NCBI RefSeq assembly: GCF_002744735.1
Contig: NZ_KZ319340.1
Location: 1,087,030 to 1,151,029 of the forward strand
Length of the DNA: 64,000 nt
DNA from: Marinobacter guineae
GTDB taxonomy: Bacteria; Pseudomonadota; Gammaproteobacteria; Pseudomonadales; Oleiphilaceae
Direction: 5' to 3'
The notes beneath the pieces were generated by a model. The model ran no database searches, was not told the origin of the DNA, and saw only the letters and a list, made by a program, of their open reading frames with translations. The translations under genes and the position numbers were made by a program. Below are positions 37,688 through 46,942 of the stretch, piece by piece. Position 1 is the stretch's first letter; each line of letters starts with the position of its first letter.

Positions 37688-37705
37688 GTTACAAGTATAT
37701 GACAG
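37688..37705 (-). promoter_or_regulatory. Candidate Pho box upstream of phoB
   Basis: On the minus strand CTGTCATATACTTGTAAC shows a perfect first half (CTGTCAT), a 4-bp gap and a weaker second half (TTGTAAC, 4 of 7), the layout of the PhoB binding site. It sits 57-74 bp before the phoB start and 3 bp past the ubiA stop codon. Confidence 0.6.
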
Positions 37706-37707
37706 GC

Positions 37708-38595
37708 TCAGCCAATCGCGAGATCTATCACCAGCCCTGAAAAAACCGCAAACCCGGCCCAGTTGTTATTGAGAAACGCCTTGAAGCAGCCCTCACGTTC
37801 CCGTTCCCGCGCCAGAAACTGGTGATAAACAAACAGGCAGGCCATGGCCACCACGCCCAGATAATAAAAGGTGCCCAGCTCCGCCCGGTGGCCCACCAGA
37901 AGCAGAATCAACACCACCATGGCTTGCAGCATGCCGATAATGGCCCGGTCGGCATCACCGAACAGGATAGCGGTGGATTTGATGCCCACTTTCAGGTCGT
38001 CGTCCCGGTCTACCATGGCATAGAAGGTGTCGTAGGCCACCGTCCAGAGCACGTTGGCGGTGAACAGCAGCCAGGTAAGCTGGCTGAGTTCGCCCGCCTC
38101 GGCAGCCCAGGCCATGGGAATCGCCCAGGAAAACGCAGCCCCGAGAAACAGTTGGGGCAGATGGGTATAACGCTTCATGAACGGGTAAATGAACGCCAGC
38201 GCAGCGCCGCCGAAGGACAGATACAGGGTTAGCGGGTTGGTGAACAGCAGCACCATCAGAAAGGAGACGAGGCACAAACCAGCAAACAGTGCCACGGCTT
38301 CCCAGGGCTTGACTCGCCCGGCGGTAAGCGGCCTGTCTTTGGTGCGTTTGACGTGCTTGTCCCAGTCCCGATCGGCAAAGTCGTTGATCGCGCAACCGGC
38401 GGCGCGCATGAAGAACACCCCCAGCGTGAAAATCACAACATTACCCAGTCCGGGGCTGCCTTCGCCGGCCAGCCACAGGGCCCAATAGGTGGGCCAGAGC
38501 AGGAGCAGGGTTCCGATTGGGCGGTCGATTCTGAGCAGTCTGGCGTAGTCGGCCAGCCGGCTCTGGATATGATCTGGCACGGCATCAAGCAACAT
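37708..38595 (-). CDS. ubiA: 4-hydroxybenzoate octaprenyltransferase
   Basis: 295 residues with eight or so hydrophobic segments. The two Asp-rich motifs of UbiA are [20 protein letters not shown] and [18 protein letters not shown]. The enzyme joins the polyprenyl tail to 4-hydroxybenzoate in the inner membrane, the second step of ubiquinone synthesis. ubiC is 69 bp upstream on the same strand, so substrate maker and user are together. Confidence 0.95.
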   Translation of the reverse strand: MLLDAVPDHIQSRLADYARLLRIDRPIGTLLLLWPTYWALWLAGEGSPGLGNVVIFTLGVFFMRAAGCAINDFADRDWDKHVKRTKDRPLTAGRVKPWEAVALFAGLCLVSFLMVLLFTNPLTLYLSFGGAALAFIYPFMKRYTHLPQLFLGAAFSWAIPMAWAAEAGELSQLTWLLFTANVLWTVAYDTFYAMVDRDDDLKVGIKSTAILFGDADRAIIGMLQAMVVLILLLVGHRAELGTFYYLGVVAMACLFVYHQFLAREREREGCFKAFLNNNWAGFAVFSGLVIDLAIG

Positions 38596-38664
38596 GGGGC
38601 GCGTCCGTCTGGTGTTCGTCGAATTCAGCAGGAGCAGGGATTATAGCCAGTGGCAGGAGGCCGG

Positions 38665-39249
38665 TTAAAGCGTGTTCCGGCTAAACAGCGCAGGCAGGAA
38701 GTATTCGCCCACCAGCAGGGAACTGTGATGGCCGCTGAACAGGGAGCGCCGCGCCAGTTCCGGCTGGCCTGCGGTAACCGGATTGCAGAGGCCGGTTTCC
38801 AGTGGGCCCCGTTCCCAGTGCGGGCTGGTGAACAGATAAGCTCCCAGGGGCTTGTTGCCCAGATGCAACAGGCGACGCCCCTCACCTTCCAGGCAGTTCA
38901 GAGGAATGACGGTCCGCGCCAGCACCCAGGGCTCACCGTCACCACACAGTCGGACTTCCCGAATCCACGCGTGTTGCCGTAGCGGGATCCCGAGGCGCCG
39001 GGACTCCTCCAGGCTTGGCGGCCCGAAGCCCTCCTGCCGGACTTCGACATGGAATGACCGGGTGCATTGTTTCTGCAGGGCCCGGGTAAACGAGCCTTCC
39101 ACCTGCAACCAGTACCGGGCGTCGCCGTGCACCGAGGGATTGCGCAGCCCAGCCGCTGTGAGAGAGCGATACCAGTCCGTTGGGGGGATGGTCAGGTGGC
39201 TGTTGAACTCCCCCAGTTGGTTTTTGATATCAGAGACCCTTGACTGCAT
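38665..39249 (-). CDS. ubiC: Chorismate lyase
   Basis: 194 residues, somewhat longer than E. coli UbiC (165). The conserved pieces are WYRSLTAAGLRNPSVHGDA near the start, RLGIPLRQHAWIREVRL in the middle and the Leu-rich GNKPLGAYLF. It turns chorismate into 4-hydroxybenzoate and pyruvate. Its ATG overlaps the 3' end of hpt by 20 bp, so translation may be coupled. A downstream start would be closer to the E. coli length but no better site is seen. Confidence 0.88.
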   Translation of the reverse strand: MQSRVSDIKNQLGEFNSHLTIPPTDWYRSLTAAGLRNPSVHGDARYWLQVEGSFTRALQKQCTRSFHVEVRQEGFGPPSLEESRRLGIPLRQHAWIREVRLCGDGEPWVLARTVIPLNCLEGEGRRLLHLGNKPLGAYLFTSPHWERGPLETGLCNPVTAGQPELARRSLFSGHHSSLLVGEYFLPALFSRNTL

Positions 39250-39787
39250 AGATGCCCGGAGCGTTGCGCCAGTATCCCTTGTAATCCATGCCGTAACCGA
39301 ACAGGAAACGGTCTTCCACTTCCAGCCCGGTGAAATCCGCCTTCAGATCAGGCCGTGCTTTCCGGTCGTGCTTCTTGTCCACCAGTACGGCGGTGAGGAC
39401 TTCCCGGGCACCGTGGGCCTGGCAGTAATCGGCAATGGCACACAAGGTAGTGCCTTCATCCAGAATGTCGTCCACAATCAGGATGGTGCGGTCATTCATG
39501 TCAGCTTCTGGCCGAAGCTTCCACTCCAGAATGCCACCAGTGGTTTCCTGGCGGTAGCGAGTGGCGTGCAGGTACTCGGCCTGGACCGGGAACCGGAGCC
39601 GGGGCAGCAGCTGCCCGGTAAGGATCAGCCCGCCGTTCATGACGCAGAATAACAGGGGGTTGCTGTCTTTCAGGCGCTCAGTAATATCGTCGGCGAGTTT
39701 GCCAATTGCAGTCTGTGCCTGCTGTTCGTCGACCAGGCAGTCGGCTTCGGCCATAACCTGGTTCATTTCGTCGACGGTATCGGTCAT
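39230..39787 (-). CDS. hpt: Hypoxanthine-guanine phosphoribosyltransferase
   Basis: 185 residues from ATG 39787; the frame stays open to 40024 but the added part is untypical. The PRPP-binding motif is ILIVDDILDEGTTL, and the flexible-loop and base-contact segments are NPLLFCVMNGGLILTGQLL and the C-terminal region VEDRFLFGYGMDYKGYWRN. It salvages hypoxanthine and guanine to IMP and GMP. The sequence is close to the group of longer-named hypoxanthine-guanine enzymes found in Pseudomonas and Marinobacter. Confidence 0.9.
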   Translation of the reverse strand: MTDTVDEMNQVMAEADCLVDEQQAQTAIGKLADDITERLKDSNPLLFCVMNGGLILTGQLLPRLRFPVQAEYLHATRYRQETTGGILEWKLRPEADMNDRTILIVDDILDEGTTLCAIADYCQAHGAREVLTAVLVDKKHDRKARPDLKADFTGLEVEDRFLFGYGMDYKGYWRNAPGIYAVKGL

Positions 39788-40053
39788 ATCGGTCGGTCCT
39801 GTCGTAAAACGGGCGATTATACCGGAGAGGGTCGCCGGAAGGGAGGGGCGCTCCTTGTTCCGCGGGTCTGTATTTGTGGCTATTGGCAGAAAACCCGGGT
39901 GTAGTCCGTCGTCATTGGCATTGGTCAATTCCGGGGCGGTGGGTATGATGGCCTGATTCGACAGTGGTTCGTATCTGTTAACAGGATAAAACACTTGCGT
40001 GCATGATTGTCTGACAATTATCATTGCGCCCTAATTGAGCTGGGAGAAATCTG

Positions 40054-40221
40054 ATGAAGAAGTGGCAGTGTGTGGTTTGCGGTCTGATTTACGATGAGGC
40101 GGAAGGTTGGCCCGAAGATGGCATTGAACCCGGCACCAAGTGGGAAGACGTACCGGAAGACTGGGTCTGCCCAGATTGCGGTGTCGGCAAGGAAGACTTT
40201 GAGATGATCGAGATCAGCTGA
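40054..40221 (+). CDS. rubA: Rubredoxin
   Basis: 55 residues, ATG 40054 after GGGAGAAA. Two CxxC pairs, [10 protein letters not shown] and CPDCGVGK, form the single-iron site. The rest ([14 protein letters not shown]) is a clear rubredoxin. It carries electrons from a reductase, encoded next, to enzymes such as alkane hydroxylase AlkB. The gene is short and easily missed. Confidence 0.97.
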   Translation: MKKWQCVVCGLIYDEAEGWPEDGIEPGTKWEDVPEDWVCPDCGVGKEDFEMIEIS

Positions 40222-40283
40222 TACCCCGCAGCCTGGTTACGCAGTATGTTGATTTGCGCAGAGTGTTTAAGAGGAACACGGCT

Positions 40284-41438
40284 ATGATTGAGCAGGCCCC
40301 CATCGTTATCGTTGGTACCGGGTTGTCCGGCTACTCGCTGGCGCGGGAGATTCGTAAGCTGGACAAAGAGACCCCGGTAATCATGGTAACTGCCGATGAC
40401 GGCGTGAGCTACTCCAAGCCCATGCTCTCCACCGGCCTTACCAAAGGTAAGGATGCCGAGGGTCTGGCCCAGGGCGCAACCGATGCCATGTCGGAGCAGT
40501 TGAATGTGCAGATCAGGGCATTCAGCACCGTTACCGGAATTGATACCCGGGCACATGAGCTGGTGCTCGGCGACGAGCGCCTCGCCTACAGCAAGCTGGT
40601 TCTGGCCTGGGGCGCCGATGTCATTCGGCTGAGCCTGGAGGGGAATGGTCAGGAACACGTATTCTCCATCAATGACCTGATGGACTACCGCGAGTTTCGC
40701 AAGGCCCTTGGCGACGGCAAGCGGGTGGCGATTATGGGTGCCGGCCTGATCGGTTGTGAGTTCGCCAATGATCTGCGCAACGGCGGCTACGAAGTGGACG
40801 TGATCGCGCCATCGGAGGTGGTTATGCCTGGCCTGTTGCCGGAAGTGGCCGCCAATGCCGTTCAGCAGGAGCTGGAAAACCTGGGCGTCGGTTTCCACCT
40901 CGGCACCGTGGTGGACCGGATCGAGCAGAAAGGCAGTGGCGTCGCCCTGAGCCTGGCCAATGGCGAGACGCTGGACGCTGATCTGGTGTTGTCTGCCGTG
41001 GGCTTGCGGCCCCGGATCGGGCTGGCCGGGGCGGCCGGCATTGACACCGGTCGTGGCATTACCGTTAACCGTGCCCTGGAAACCTCGGCGCCGGACGTCT
41101 ACGCCCTCGGAGACTGCGCCGAGGTGGACGGTCACGTGCTGCTTTACGTGTTGCCCCTGATGGCCTGTGCCCGGGCCCTCGCCAAGACGCTGACTGGCGA
41201 GCGAACCGAGGTGAGCTATGGCACGATGCCGGTGATGATCAAGACACCCTGTTGCCCCACTGCTGTCTGTCCGCCGGCTCCGGATGCCCAGGGTAGTTGG
41301 GATGTGGAGCAGGACGGCACGAACGTCAAGGCGCTGTTCAAGAGTCCGGATGGTGAAGTCCTGGGGTTTGCCGTTACTGGCCGCTTTGCTGTGGAGAAAC
41401 AGGCATTGTCCCGGGAAGTGCCGCCGATACACGGGTAG
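40284..41438 (+). CDS. rubB: Rubredoxin-NAD(+) reductase
   Basis: 384 residues from ATG 40284, the size of the known Pseudomonas rubredoxin reductase. The N-terminal FAD motif is VIVGTGLSGYSLARE, the NAD motif is AIMGAGLIGCEFANDL, and the second FAD motif is DVYALGDCAEVDG. It passes electrons from NADH to rubredoxin, encoded 62 bp upstream. The pair supports alkane hydroxylation or oxidative-stress defence. No alkB gene is in this window. Confidence 0.93.
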   Translation: MIEQAPIVIVGTGLSGYSLAREIRKLDKETPVIMVTADDGVSYSKPMLSTGLTKGKDAEGLAQGATDAMSEQLNVQIRAFSTVTGIDTRAHELVLGDERLAYSKLVLAWGADVIRLSLEGNGQEHVFSINDLMDYREFRKALGDGKRVAIMGAGLIGCEFANDLRNGGYEVDVIAPSEVVMPGLLPEVAANAVQQELENLGVGFHLGTVVDRIEQKGSGVALSLANGETLDADLVLSAVGLRPRIGLAGAAGIDTGRGITVNRALETSAPDVYALGDCAEVDGHVLLYVLPLMACARALAKTLTGERTEVSYGTMPVMIKTPCCPTAVCPPAPDAQGSWDVEQDGTNVKALFKSPDGEVLGFAVTGRFAVEKQALSREVPPIHG

Positions 41439-41455
41439 CCCTCGGAAATGACTGA

Positions 41456-41483
41456 ACGGCCCCGTTCCATGGGGCCGGTTTTG
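41456..41483 (+). terminator. Terminator after the rubredoxin reductase gene
   Basis: CGGCCCC (41457-41463) and GGGGCCG (41471-41477) form a 7-bp stem, followed by GTTTTG, 18 bp past the stop codon. Confidence 0.7.
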
Positions 41484-41569
41484 CCTGCCGTTCGTGGCTT
41501 TTCGTTGCGAAATCTCCCCGCTTGCGGTAGAAAACTCCGTCGTGTGCTAACGAAATCACAGGAGCAGGC

Positions 41570-42424
41570 ATGCTTGAGGTAACCAAGAAGCTGGTGGAGT
41601 TGCTGGACCTTTCACCTATCGGCGACGATCATTTTCAGGGCGACAGCGAGGATCTGGGCTTTCCCAACGTCTTTGGCGGACAGGTTCTTGGCCAGGCTTT
41701 GATGGCTGCCAGCCGCACCGTTGAGGGTCGACTGTGTCATTCCCTGCATGCCTATTTTCTGCGTCCCGGCAATCACAGCATGCCCATCGATTACGAAGTC
41801 CAGCGGGTACGGGATGGTGGCAGTTTCTCCGTTCGCCGGGTGATTGCCCGCCAGGATGGCAAGGAAATCCTGACCGGCTCCATGTCGTTCCAGGTCGCTG
41901 AAGAGGGCTTTGAGCATCAGCTGAAGATGCCGGAGGCGCCGGGCCCGGAATCACTTCGTTCAGAACAGGAATGGGGTAAGATCCTGGCGCCCCAGGTGCC
42001 GGAAAGACTGCGCGAAACCCTGACCCGTGATCGCCCGATCGAGATCCGGCCCGTTAACCCGGTGAATCCGTTAAAGCCGGAAAAACGTCCGCCCCACAAG
42101 CAGAGCTGGTTTCGCGCCCAGGGGCCGTTGCCGGATGATCCCGTGCTGCACCGCTGCCTGCTGACCTACGCATCCGATTTTCAGTTTCTCGGTACCTCCC
42201 TGAATCCCCACGGGCTGACCTTCATGAGCAAAGGTCTGCAGGTGGCCAGTCTTGATCACGCCATCTGGTTCCATCGGGATTTCCGGATGGATGAATGGCT
42301 GCTCTACGACAAGGACAGCCCGAGCGCCTCGGCGGGCCGCGGTTTCAATCGCGGCAACTTTTTCAATGAGGAAGGCGTGCTGGTGGCTTCCACCACACAA
42401 GAGGCACTGATCCGCCAACGTTGA
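41570..42424 (+). CDS. tesB: Acyl-CoA thioesterase II
   Basis: 284 residues, the usual TesB length (286). The double hot-dog fold shows NVFGGQVLGQALMAASRTV near the start, and the second domain has LDHAIWFHRDFRMDEWLLYD and GRGFNRGNFFNEEGVLVASTTQEALIR. The enzyme hydrolyses medium and long acyl-CoA to free acid and CoA. GGAG lies 5 bp before the ATG. It ends 8 bp before the convergent EAL gene; TTGACAAGATTGTCAA between them is a short palindrome. Confidence 0.95.
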   Translation: MLEVTKKLVELLDLSPIGDDHFQGDSEDLGFPNVFGGQVLGQALMAASRTVEGRLCHSLHAYFLRPGNHSMPIDYEVQRVRDGGSFSVRRVIARQDGKEILTGSMSFQVAEEGFEHQLKMPEAPGPESLRSEQEWGKILAPQVPERLRETLTRDRPIEIRPVNPVNPLKPEKRPPHKQSWFRAQGPLPDDPVLHRCLLTYASDFQFLGTSLNPHGLTFMSKGLQVASLDHAIWFHRDFRMDEWLLYDKDSPSASAGRGFNRGNFFNEEGVLVASTTQEALIRQR

Positions 42425-42432
42425 CAAGATTG

Positions 42433-44991
42433 TCAACCGAGTTTGCGCTCGTCCGGTTGCTGGTGGTTTCGGCCTAGCCAGGCCAGCAGTTCGTCAAAAG
42501 GAAGTGGTGGCGTGAGCAGGTAACCCTGGATCATGTCACACCCCATATCCCGCAGCAGATCCACTGTACCATGATCCTCCACGCCTTCGGCCACCACCCG
42601 ATAGCCAAGGCTGTGGCACATATCGATGGTGGTCTGCACAATCACCCGGTCTTCGGCCTCGGTGGCAAGATCCGTGACCAGCGACCGGTCGATCTTTACC
42701 TCGCTGGCCGGTAACTGCTTGATGTAGGAGAGCGAAGAGTAACCGGATCCGAAATCGTCAATGGAAACCGGAATGCCCGTGGCATTCAGGGAGTTCAGGG
42801 CTTTCAGGGAGTTGCCCGGGTCCTGCATCATCGAGGTTTCCGTGACCTCAAAAATGATCGCACCCTGATGGCCGTGATAGCTGTTCATTAACCGTTGCAC
42901 GAAAATCGGGAAATCCGGTTCCCGCAGATTGTTCGGAGAAATGTTCACGGAAATCGTCAGGGACCAGCCCCGGTCCAGCAGCTGCGAGCGCAGGGCCAGA
43001 GACTGCTCAAGCACCCACCGGGTCAGAGGTTTGATCAGCCCCGTCTGCTCCGCAAGACTGACAATCTCGTCAGCGCGAATCGGCTGGGGCCTCCCTGGCC
43101 AGCGGATCAGTGCCTCCATGCCCACAATTCGGCTGGTTTTCAGGCACTGTTTGGGCTGCATGAAAAGCGCCAGCCCATCATTTTCCAGTGCCTGCCGCAG
43201 CTCCGAGACCATAGTAAGCCGGTCAGCGCTGTAGGAATCCCGTGCCGGCTTGTAATAGGCGATGCCCCGTTCCCGGGCCGAGTCCGAGCCCTCCGCAATA
43301 ACCGCCCGGCGGATCAGCGTGTTCGCATCCATGCCATGCTCCGGGAAAATCGCCACACCCAGTCGAGGATCCAGAGGCACCTGCATGCCAAGATAATCGA
43401 TAGGGTACCGGATGCCGTCCAGACCTTTGAGAATTGACCTGGGAGCTGAGCCGGTGGCATCTGCATCGACGATAAACGCAAAGGTTTGTGGGTCCAGTGA
43501 GGCCAGGAAAAAGTTGCGCTGATCACTCTGTTCCACTGGCATGGCGCCCGGCAGCTCCCGGATAACTGCATTGTAGTGTTTCGACGCCAGTTCCAGAATG
43601 CGGTCGCTGTTGTGGTGGCCCAGAGTCTTGGTAACAGACTGCAGATTGTTCAGGTGAATGATCGCAACGCCATAGCGCCTATCCGGGCTGCGCATCATCA
43701 GGTCGTTCAGCATCATCTCAAAACTGATGCGGTTGGGAAGACTGGTCAGCGGGTTATGCAGGGCGTGGTCCATCAGCTTGAGCTCGGCGGAGCGTCGCGC
43801 TGCCATGGCCCTGAGTTCTGCCTCCCGAGCCTCCACTTTCTCCTGTCGTTGCTGGTACAGCCGTGCCGCCAATGCGAGTGTGAGCAGGATGGCTTCCAGA
43901 GCCGAACCAATCTGCATCCCGTAGGTGGTCAGAAAGGTATTGGGTAGCAGTCCGTATTTGTTGGCCGCGGTGATGGCGCTGCCAATCGTCAATGCGCCCC
44001 AGGCCAGAGTGTAGTAACTGGCCTGGGGATTGCCCTTGGCCCATTGCAACGGGCCAAGGGCGGTGAGCAGCAGGCAGCTGGGTATAGCCAGTGCCACGGT
44101 CAGGCGGCTCCCGGTGCTGTAATCGACAAAGAAGGTGATAGCGGCAACGGCAGCATTCAGGGTAATGGTGAGAACGACCAGCCGATCCAGAGTGGGTCCG
44201 GTTTTCTTCAGCTTCAGGAAGGAGCGGGAGAACAGTAGGGTGAACAACATCGCGAACGGCACTGAAAGCAGCATCATCTGGTTATGTATGGCGGGGCTGT
44301 CTGGCCAGATAAGCTGGAAGGTTGTGCCGTTTAGACTGCCGATCAGCAGCAGGTAGCCAAGGGTCGAGAGTACGTAGAGCAGATAAACCGGCTCCCGCAG
44401 AGCGGAAAATATAAAAAGATTAAAGAAGATAACGGTAATCAGGATGCCGTAATACAGCGCATGCAGCTGGTCTTCGGTCGAGGTGTACTCGAAGAATGCC
44501 TGCGCGTTCCAGAGCTTGAGGGGTATCTGCATGGCTCCCTGGGTGCTTACTTCCAGCAGAATCCGGTACTCACTGGCGATGCTCTGTTCAAACGGAAACA
44601 GAAAATGACGGTGCAGTATAGGTCGTTGCTCAAAGGGAAACTGGTCCCCGGTGACTACCCGGGTGGCGATTCGGCCGTTTTCCAGGAGATAGAACGTGAG
44701 CCTGTCGAGCTGGGAGTAGCGAACTTCCAGGAGGTTGATCGTTGCCGGGCTGCTAACAGAAAACCGGAGCCAGACCGTGTCCCTGATATAGCCGAAATTC
44801 GGGCTTTCCTCTTTTAGGGTTTGCCAGTCGTCGGACGCCAGCGCTTCAGCAGCTGTGAGGGTGCTATCGGGGCCGGCGCGAAGGTACTCAATCTGCGGGA
44901 TATACGATGTCTCAGCCCCTTGTGAAGGGGCTGGCAGGCCTGAGAGCAGAGTCAGTGCTATCAGCAAACGGAGCCATTTTGTTGATGCCAC
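42433..44991 (-). CDS. 7TM-DISM receptor with degenerate GGDEF and intact EAL domain
   Basis: 852 residues from a GTG start. Order: signal peptide (about 1-25), 7TMR-DISM extracellular domain (to about 180), seven helices (about 185-385), a short coiled segment, a GGDEF-like domain and an EAL domain. The GGDEF site reads SLDPQTF and lacks the catalytic residues. The EAL domain has EALIR, the Asn in VNIS, EVTET, IDDFGSGYSS, KIDRSLV and EGVED, so it should hydrolyse c-di-GMP. The ligand of the sensor domain is unknown. It is convergent with tesB. Confidence 0.88.
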   Translation of the reverse strand: MASTKWLRLLIALTLLSGLPAPSQGAETSYIPQIEYLRAGPDSTLTAAEALASDDWQTLKEESPNFGYIRDTVWLRFSVSSPATINLLEVRYSQLDRLTFYLLENGRIATRVVTGDQFPFEQRPILHRHFLFPFEQSIASEYRILLEVSTQGAMQIPLKLWNAQAFFEYTSTEDQLHALYYGILITVIFFNLFIFSALREPVYLLYVLSTLGYLLLIGSLNGTTFQLIWPDSPAIHNQMMLLSVPFAMLFTLLFSRSFLKLKKTGPTLDRLVVLTITLNAAVAAITFFVDYSTGSRLTVALAIPSCLLLTALGPLQWAKGNPQASYYTLAWGALTIGSAITAANKYGLLPNTFLTTYGMQIGSALEAILLTLALAARLYQQRQEKVEAREAELRAMAARRSAELKLMDHALHNPLTSLPNRISFEMMLNDLMMRSPDRRYGVAIIHLNNLQSVTKTLGHHNSDRILELASKHYNAVIRELPGAMPVEQSDQRNFFLASLDPQTFAFIVDADATGSAPRSILKGLDGIRYPIDYLGMQVPLDPRLGVAIFPEHGMDANTLIRRAVIAEGSDSARERGIAYYKPARDSYSADRLTMVSELRQALENDGLALFMQPKQCLKTSRIVGMEALIRWPGRPQPIRADEIVSLAEQTGLIKPLTRWVLEQSLALRSQLLDRGWSLTISVNISPNNLREPDFPIFVQRLMNSYHGHQGAIIFEVTETSMMQDPGNSLKALNSLNATGIPVSIDDFGSGYSSLSYIKQLPASEVKIDRSLVTDLATEAEDRVIVQTTIDMCHSLGYRVVAEGVEDHGTVDLLRDMGCDMIQGYLLTPPLPFDELLAWLGRNHQQPDERKLG

Positions 44992-45089
44992 GGTATACCG
45001 CTTTTTATCATTGTCTTTCCGAGTATGGCGTGTCGCCTATAACGGCTCAAGTCGGTGGCAGGGCCTGTTTGGCAAATTTGTGTAACCGG

Positions 45090-45536
45090 TCAGATCTGGC
45101 TAAGCCACTCCCGGGCCCAAGGCAGTGCGTCTGCTTCAGGTTCCATGGTTTCCAGGGCGTCAATGCGCAGGGTATCACCGATCTTGCGAGCGGACGTCTC
45201 GTTCAGTGCCTCCTCCATCAGTTCGCCGGCTCCGCAAAAGGTATCTCCATAGGAGCTGTCGCCCAGAACGATCACGCCGAAGGGTCGGCCCGGTTGCTGT
45301 GGCAGCTGATCCCGCAAATCCAGATAGAATGGCAGCAGGTTTGGTGGCAACTCGCCCTGTCCGGTGGTGGATGTGCAAACCAGAAGCGGGTCGAGGTTTG
45401 AAGTGATGTCTTCCAGCGCCGGATTCTCCAGCACGGTAACCTGATGCCCCCCGGTTTCCAGATCCTTCTTGATGGCTCGGGCTGTCAGCAGCGCGCCGCC
45501 GTAGACGCTGCCCACCAGAATACGAATGGCTGTCAT
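45090..45536 (-). CDS. mioC: MioC-like flavodoxin
   Basis: 148 residues. The FMN phosphate loop reads GSVYGGALLTAR, the loop around the flavin ring CTSTTGQGELPPNL, and the third contact GDSSYGDTFCGAGELMEEAL, all as in MioC (147 residues). MioC is an electron carrier linked to biotin synthesis in E. coli. The gene lies near no biotin genes. It and the GGDEF gene 81 bp further run on the same strand. Confidence 0.85.
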   Translation of the reverse strand: MTAIRILVGSVYGGALLTARAIKKDLETGGHQVTVLENPALEDITSNLDPLLVCTSTTGQGELPPNLLPFYLDLRDQLPQQPGRPFGVIVLGDSSYGDTFCGAGELMEEALNETSARKIGDTLRIDALETMEPEADALPWAREWLSQI

Positions 45537-45617
45537 TGGTTCACCTGTTCAATTTACTGGGTTCAGACCATACGGTCCCACGGTGGCGCACGATCATAAC
45601 GGGCGCGTTTGACGGGC

Positions 45618-46733
45618 TCAACTGTGCGGCTTAACTGGAGGGGCACCGGGCGGGTCAGTCTCCTGACTGCGTACCCGTGGCGCGATCCGGTTGCGGCCGG
45701 ATTCCTTTGCAGTGTAGAGGTTTACATCGGCTTGTTTGAGCAGGGCATCCAGGGATCCGGCCATAGCAATAGAACAGACGCCAGCGCTCATGGTGACCGG
45801 CAGGTTCTGTCCCCGGAACCGAAACGGCTGTCTGGCTACCTTGGAGCGAAGCCTTTCTGCCAGGGTCAGTGCCTGGAGCAGGGAGGTGTCGGGGAGGAGC
45901 ACCAGAAATTCTTCGCCCCCCCACCGGGCCGCCACATCGGTTTGCCGAATCACGGTTTTCATCAGCTCAGAAAATTCGCGCAGTACTTCGTCACCGACAT
46001 TGTGCCCGTACTGATCGTTGATAGCCTTGAACAGGTCAAGATCTATCAGGGCAACGGAGAAGTGGTGCCCCGAGCGCTGGTAGCGGGAAAACTCCATAGC
46101 CAGGCGGTCTTGCATGTCCCGGCGGTTGGACAGCCCGGTGAGCTCATCGGTTCTCGCCGCGTGCTCGTGGGTTTCGGCCAGTATCACCAGCTCATTGCGG
46201 GCCTTGAGGCGACTGGCTTCAAGGACAAAACAGAAAATTGATTCGAAGGTAAGGGTGGCAAAGAAGCGGATCTTGAAATCCATGCTGTATTCCGCGGCCA
46301 CCATTGGAAGGCCGGGAAACTGGAAGACTACAGCTGCAATGAGGTAGCAAAACAGCAGAACCGCCGTGCCGGTTTTCAGATCGGTGAGGTAAAACAGCAG
46401 GGGCGGAAATACATAGAACCAGAGGGGGCCGGTATTGCTCTCGCCACCAGAGGCGATCAGATAGGTGAACAGCAGGCCGACAATGACAATCAGCCCCCCT
46501 TTTTGCCTGTTCCGGTTTCTGGTTTTGGCAAAATACAGCATGTTCAGGCCGATCAGCCCGATAAACGACCAGAGCACCCAGGCGTGGGTTGTGTGGTCGG
46601 CGAGCCAGGCCTTGGCACCGATTCCGACGAGAAAGGCGATGGCGGTTGCGGAGAGCCAGGTCAGCAGGCGCGACGCCTGAGCGTCTTCCCGCTCGTCGGC
46701 GGCGATCTGGCTAGAGGAGTTTGGTTGGGACAT
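45618..46733 (-). CDS. Membrane-bound diguanylate cyclase
   Basis: 371 residues. The first 190 residues hold about six hydrophobic helices without a recognised sensor motif. The C-terminal GGDEF domain has RWGGEEFLVLLPD, an intact active site, with an RQTD product-inhibition site five residues before it. It should make c-di-GMP and be feedback-inhibited. The neighbouring EAL-type receptor gene encodes the opposite activity, only a flavodoxin gene apart. Confidence 0.9.
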   Translation of the reverse strand: MSQPNSSSQIAADEREDAQASRLLTWLSATAIAFLVGIGAKAWLADHTTHAWVLWSFIGLIGLNMLYFAKTRNRNRQKGGLIVIVGLLFTYLIASGGESNTGPLWFYVFPPLLFYLTDLKTGTAVLLFCYLIAAVVFQFPGLPMVAAEYSMDFKIRFFATLTFESIFCFVLEASRLKARNELVILAETHEHAARTDELTGLSNRRDMQDRLAMEFSRYQRSGHHFSVALIDLDLFKAINDQYGHNVGDEVLREFSELMKTVIRQTDVAARWGGEEFLVLLPDTSLLQALTLAERLRSKVARQPFRFRGQNLPVTMSAGVCSIAMAGSLDALLKQADVNLYTAKESGRNRIAPRVRSQETDPPGAPPVKPHS

Positions 46734-46942
46734 GAAAGCCTTATTTTTGGTGTTTTTGTAATTTTGACGCTTTTAGCCCGGATTATGAGTGAAGTTAGTG
46801 AAATTTTGCAGTCCCGTCTGTGATGTGTTTAGCCTGTGTGAAATGTGACCGTTTTATTTCAATTTCGTGTCAAAGATTTTATAGTTGCGCCGCGGCAGAG
46901 CCTGCGAGCAACTTTCACAGACCAAACGAGACCTGACCTGTT

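Noticed and set aside
40089..41432. Minus-strand ORF of 447 codons
   Set aside because: It is antisense to the rubredoxin and rubredoxin reductase genes and shows no protein motif.
42421..42437. Palindrome TTGACAAGATTGTCAA between tesB and the EAL gene
   Set aside because: It overlaps both stop codons, is only 7 bp per arm and has no T-run; no function can be supported.
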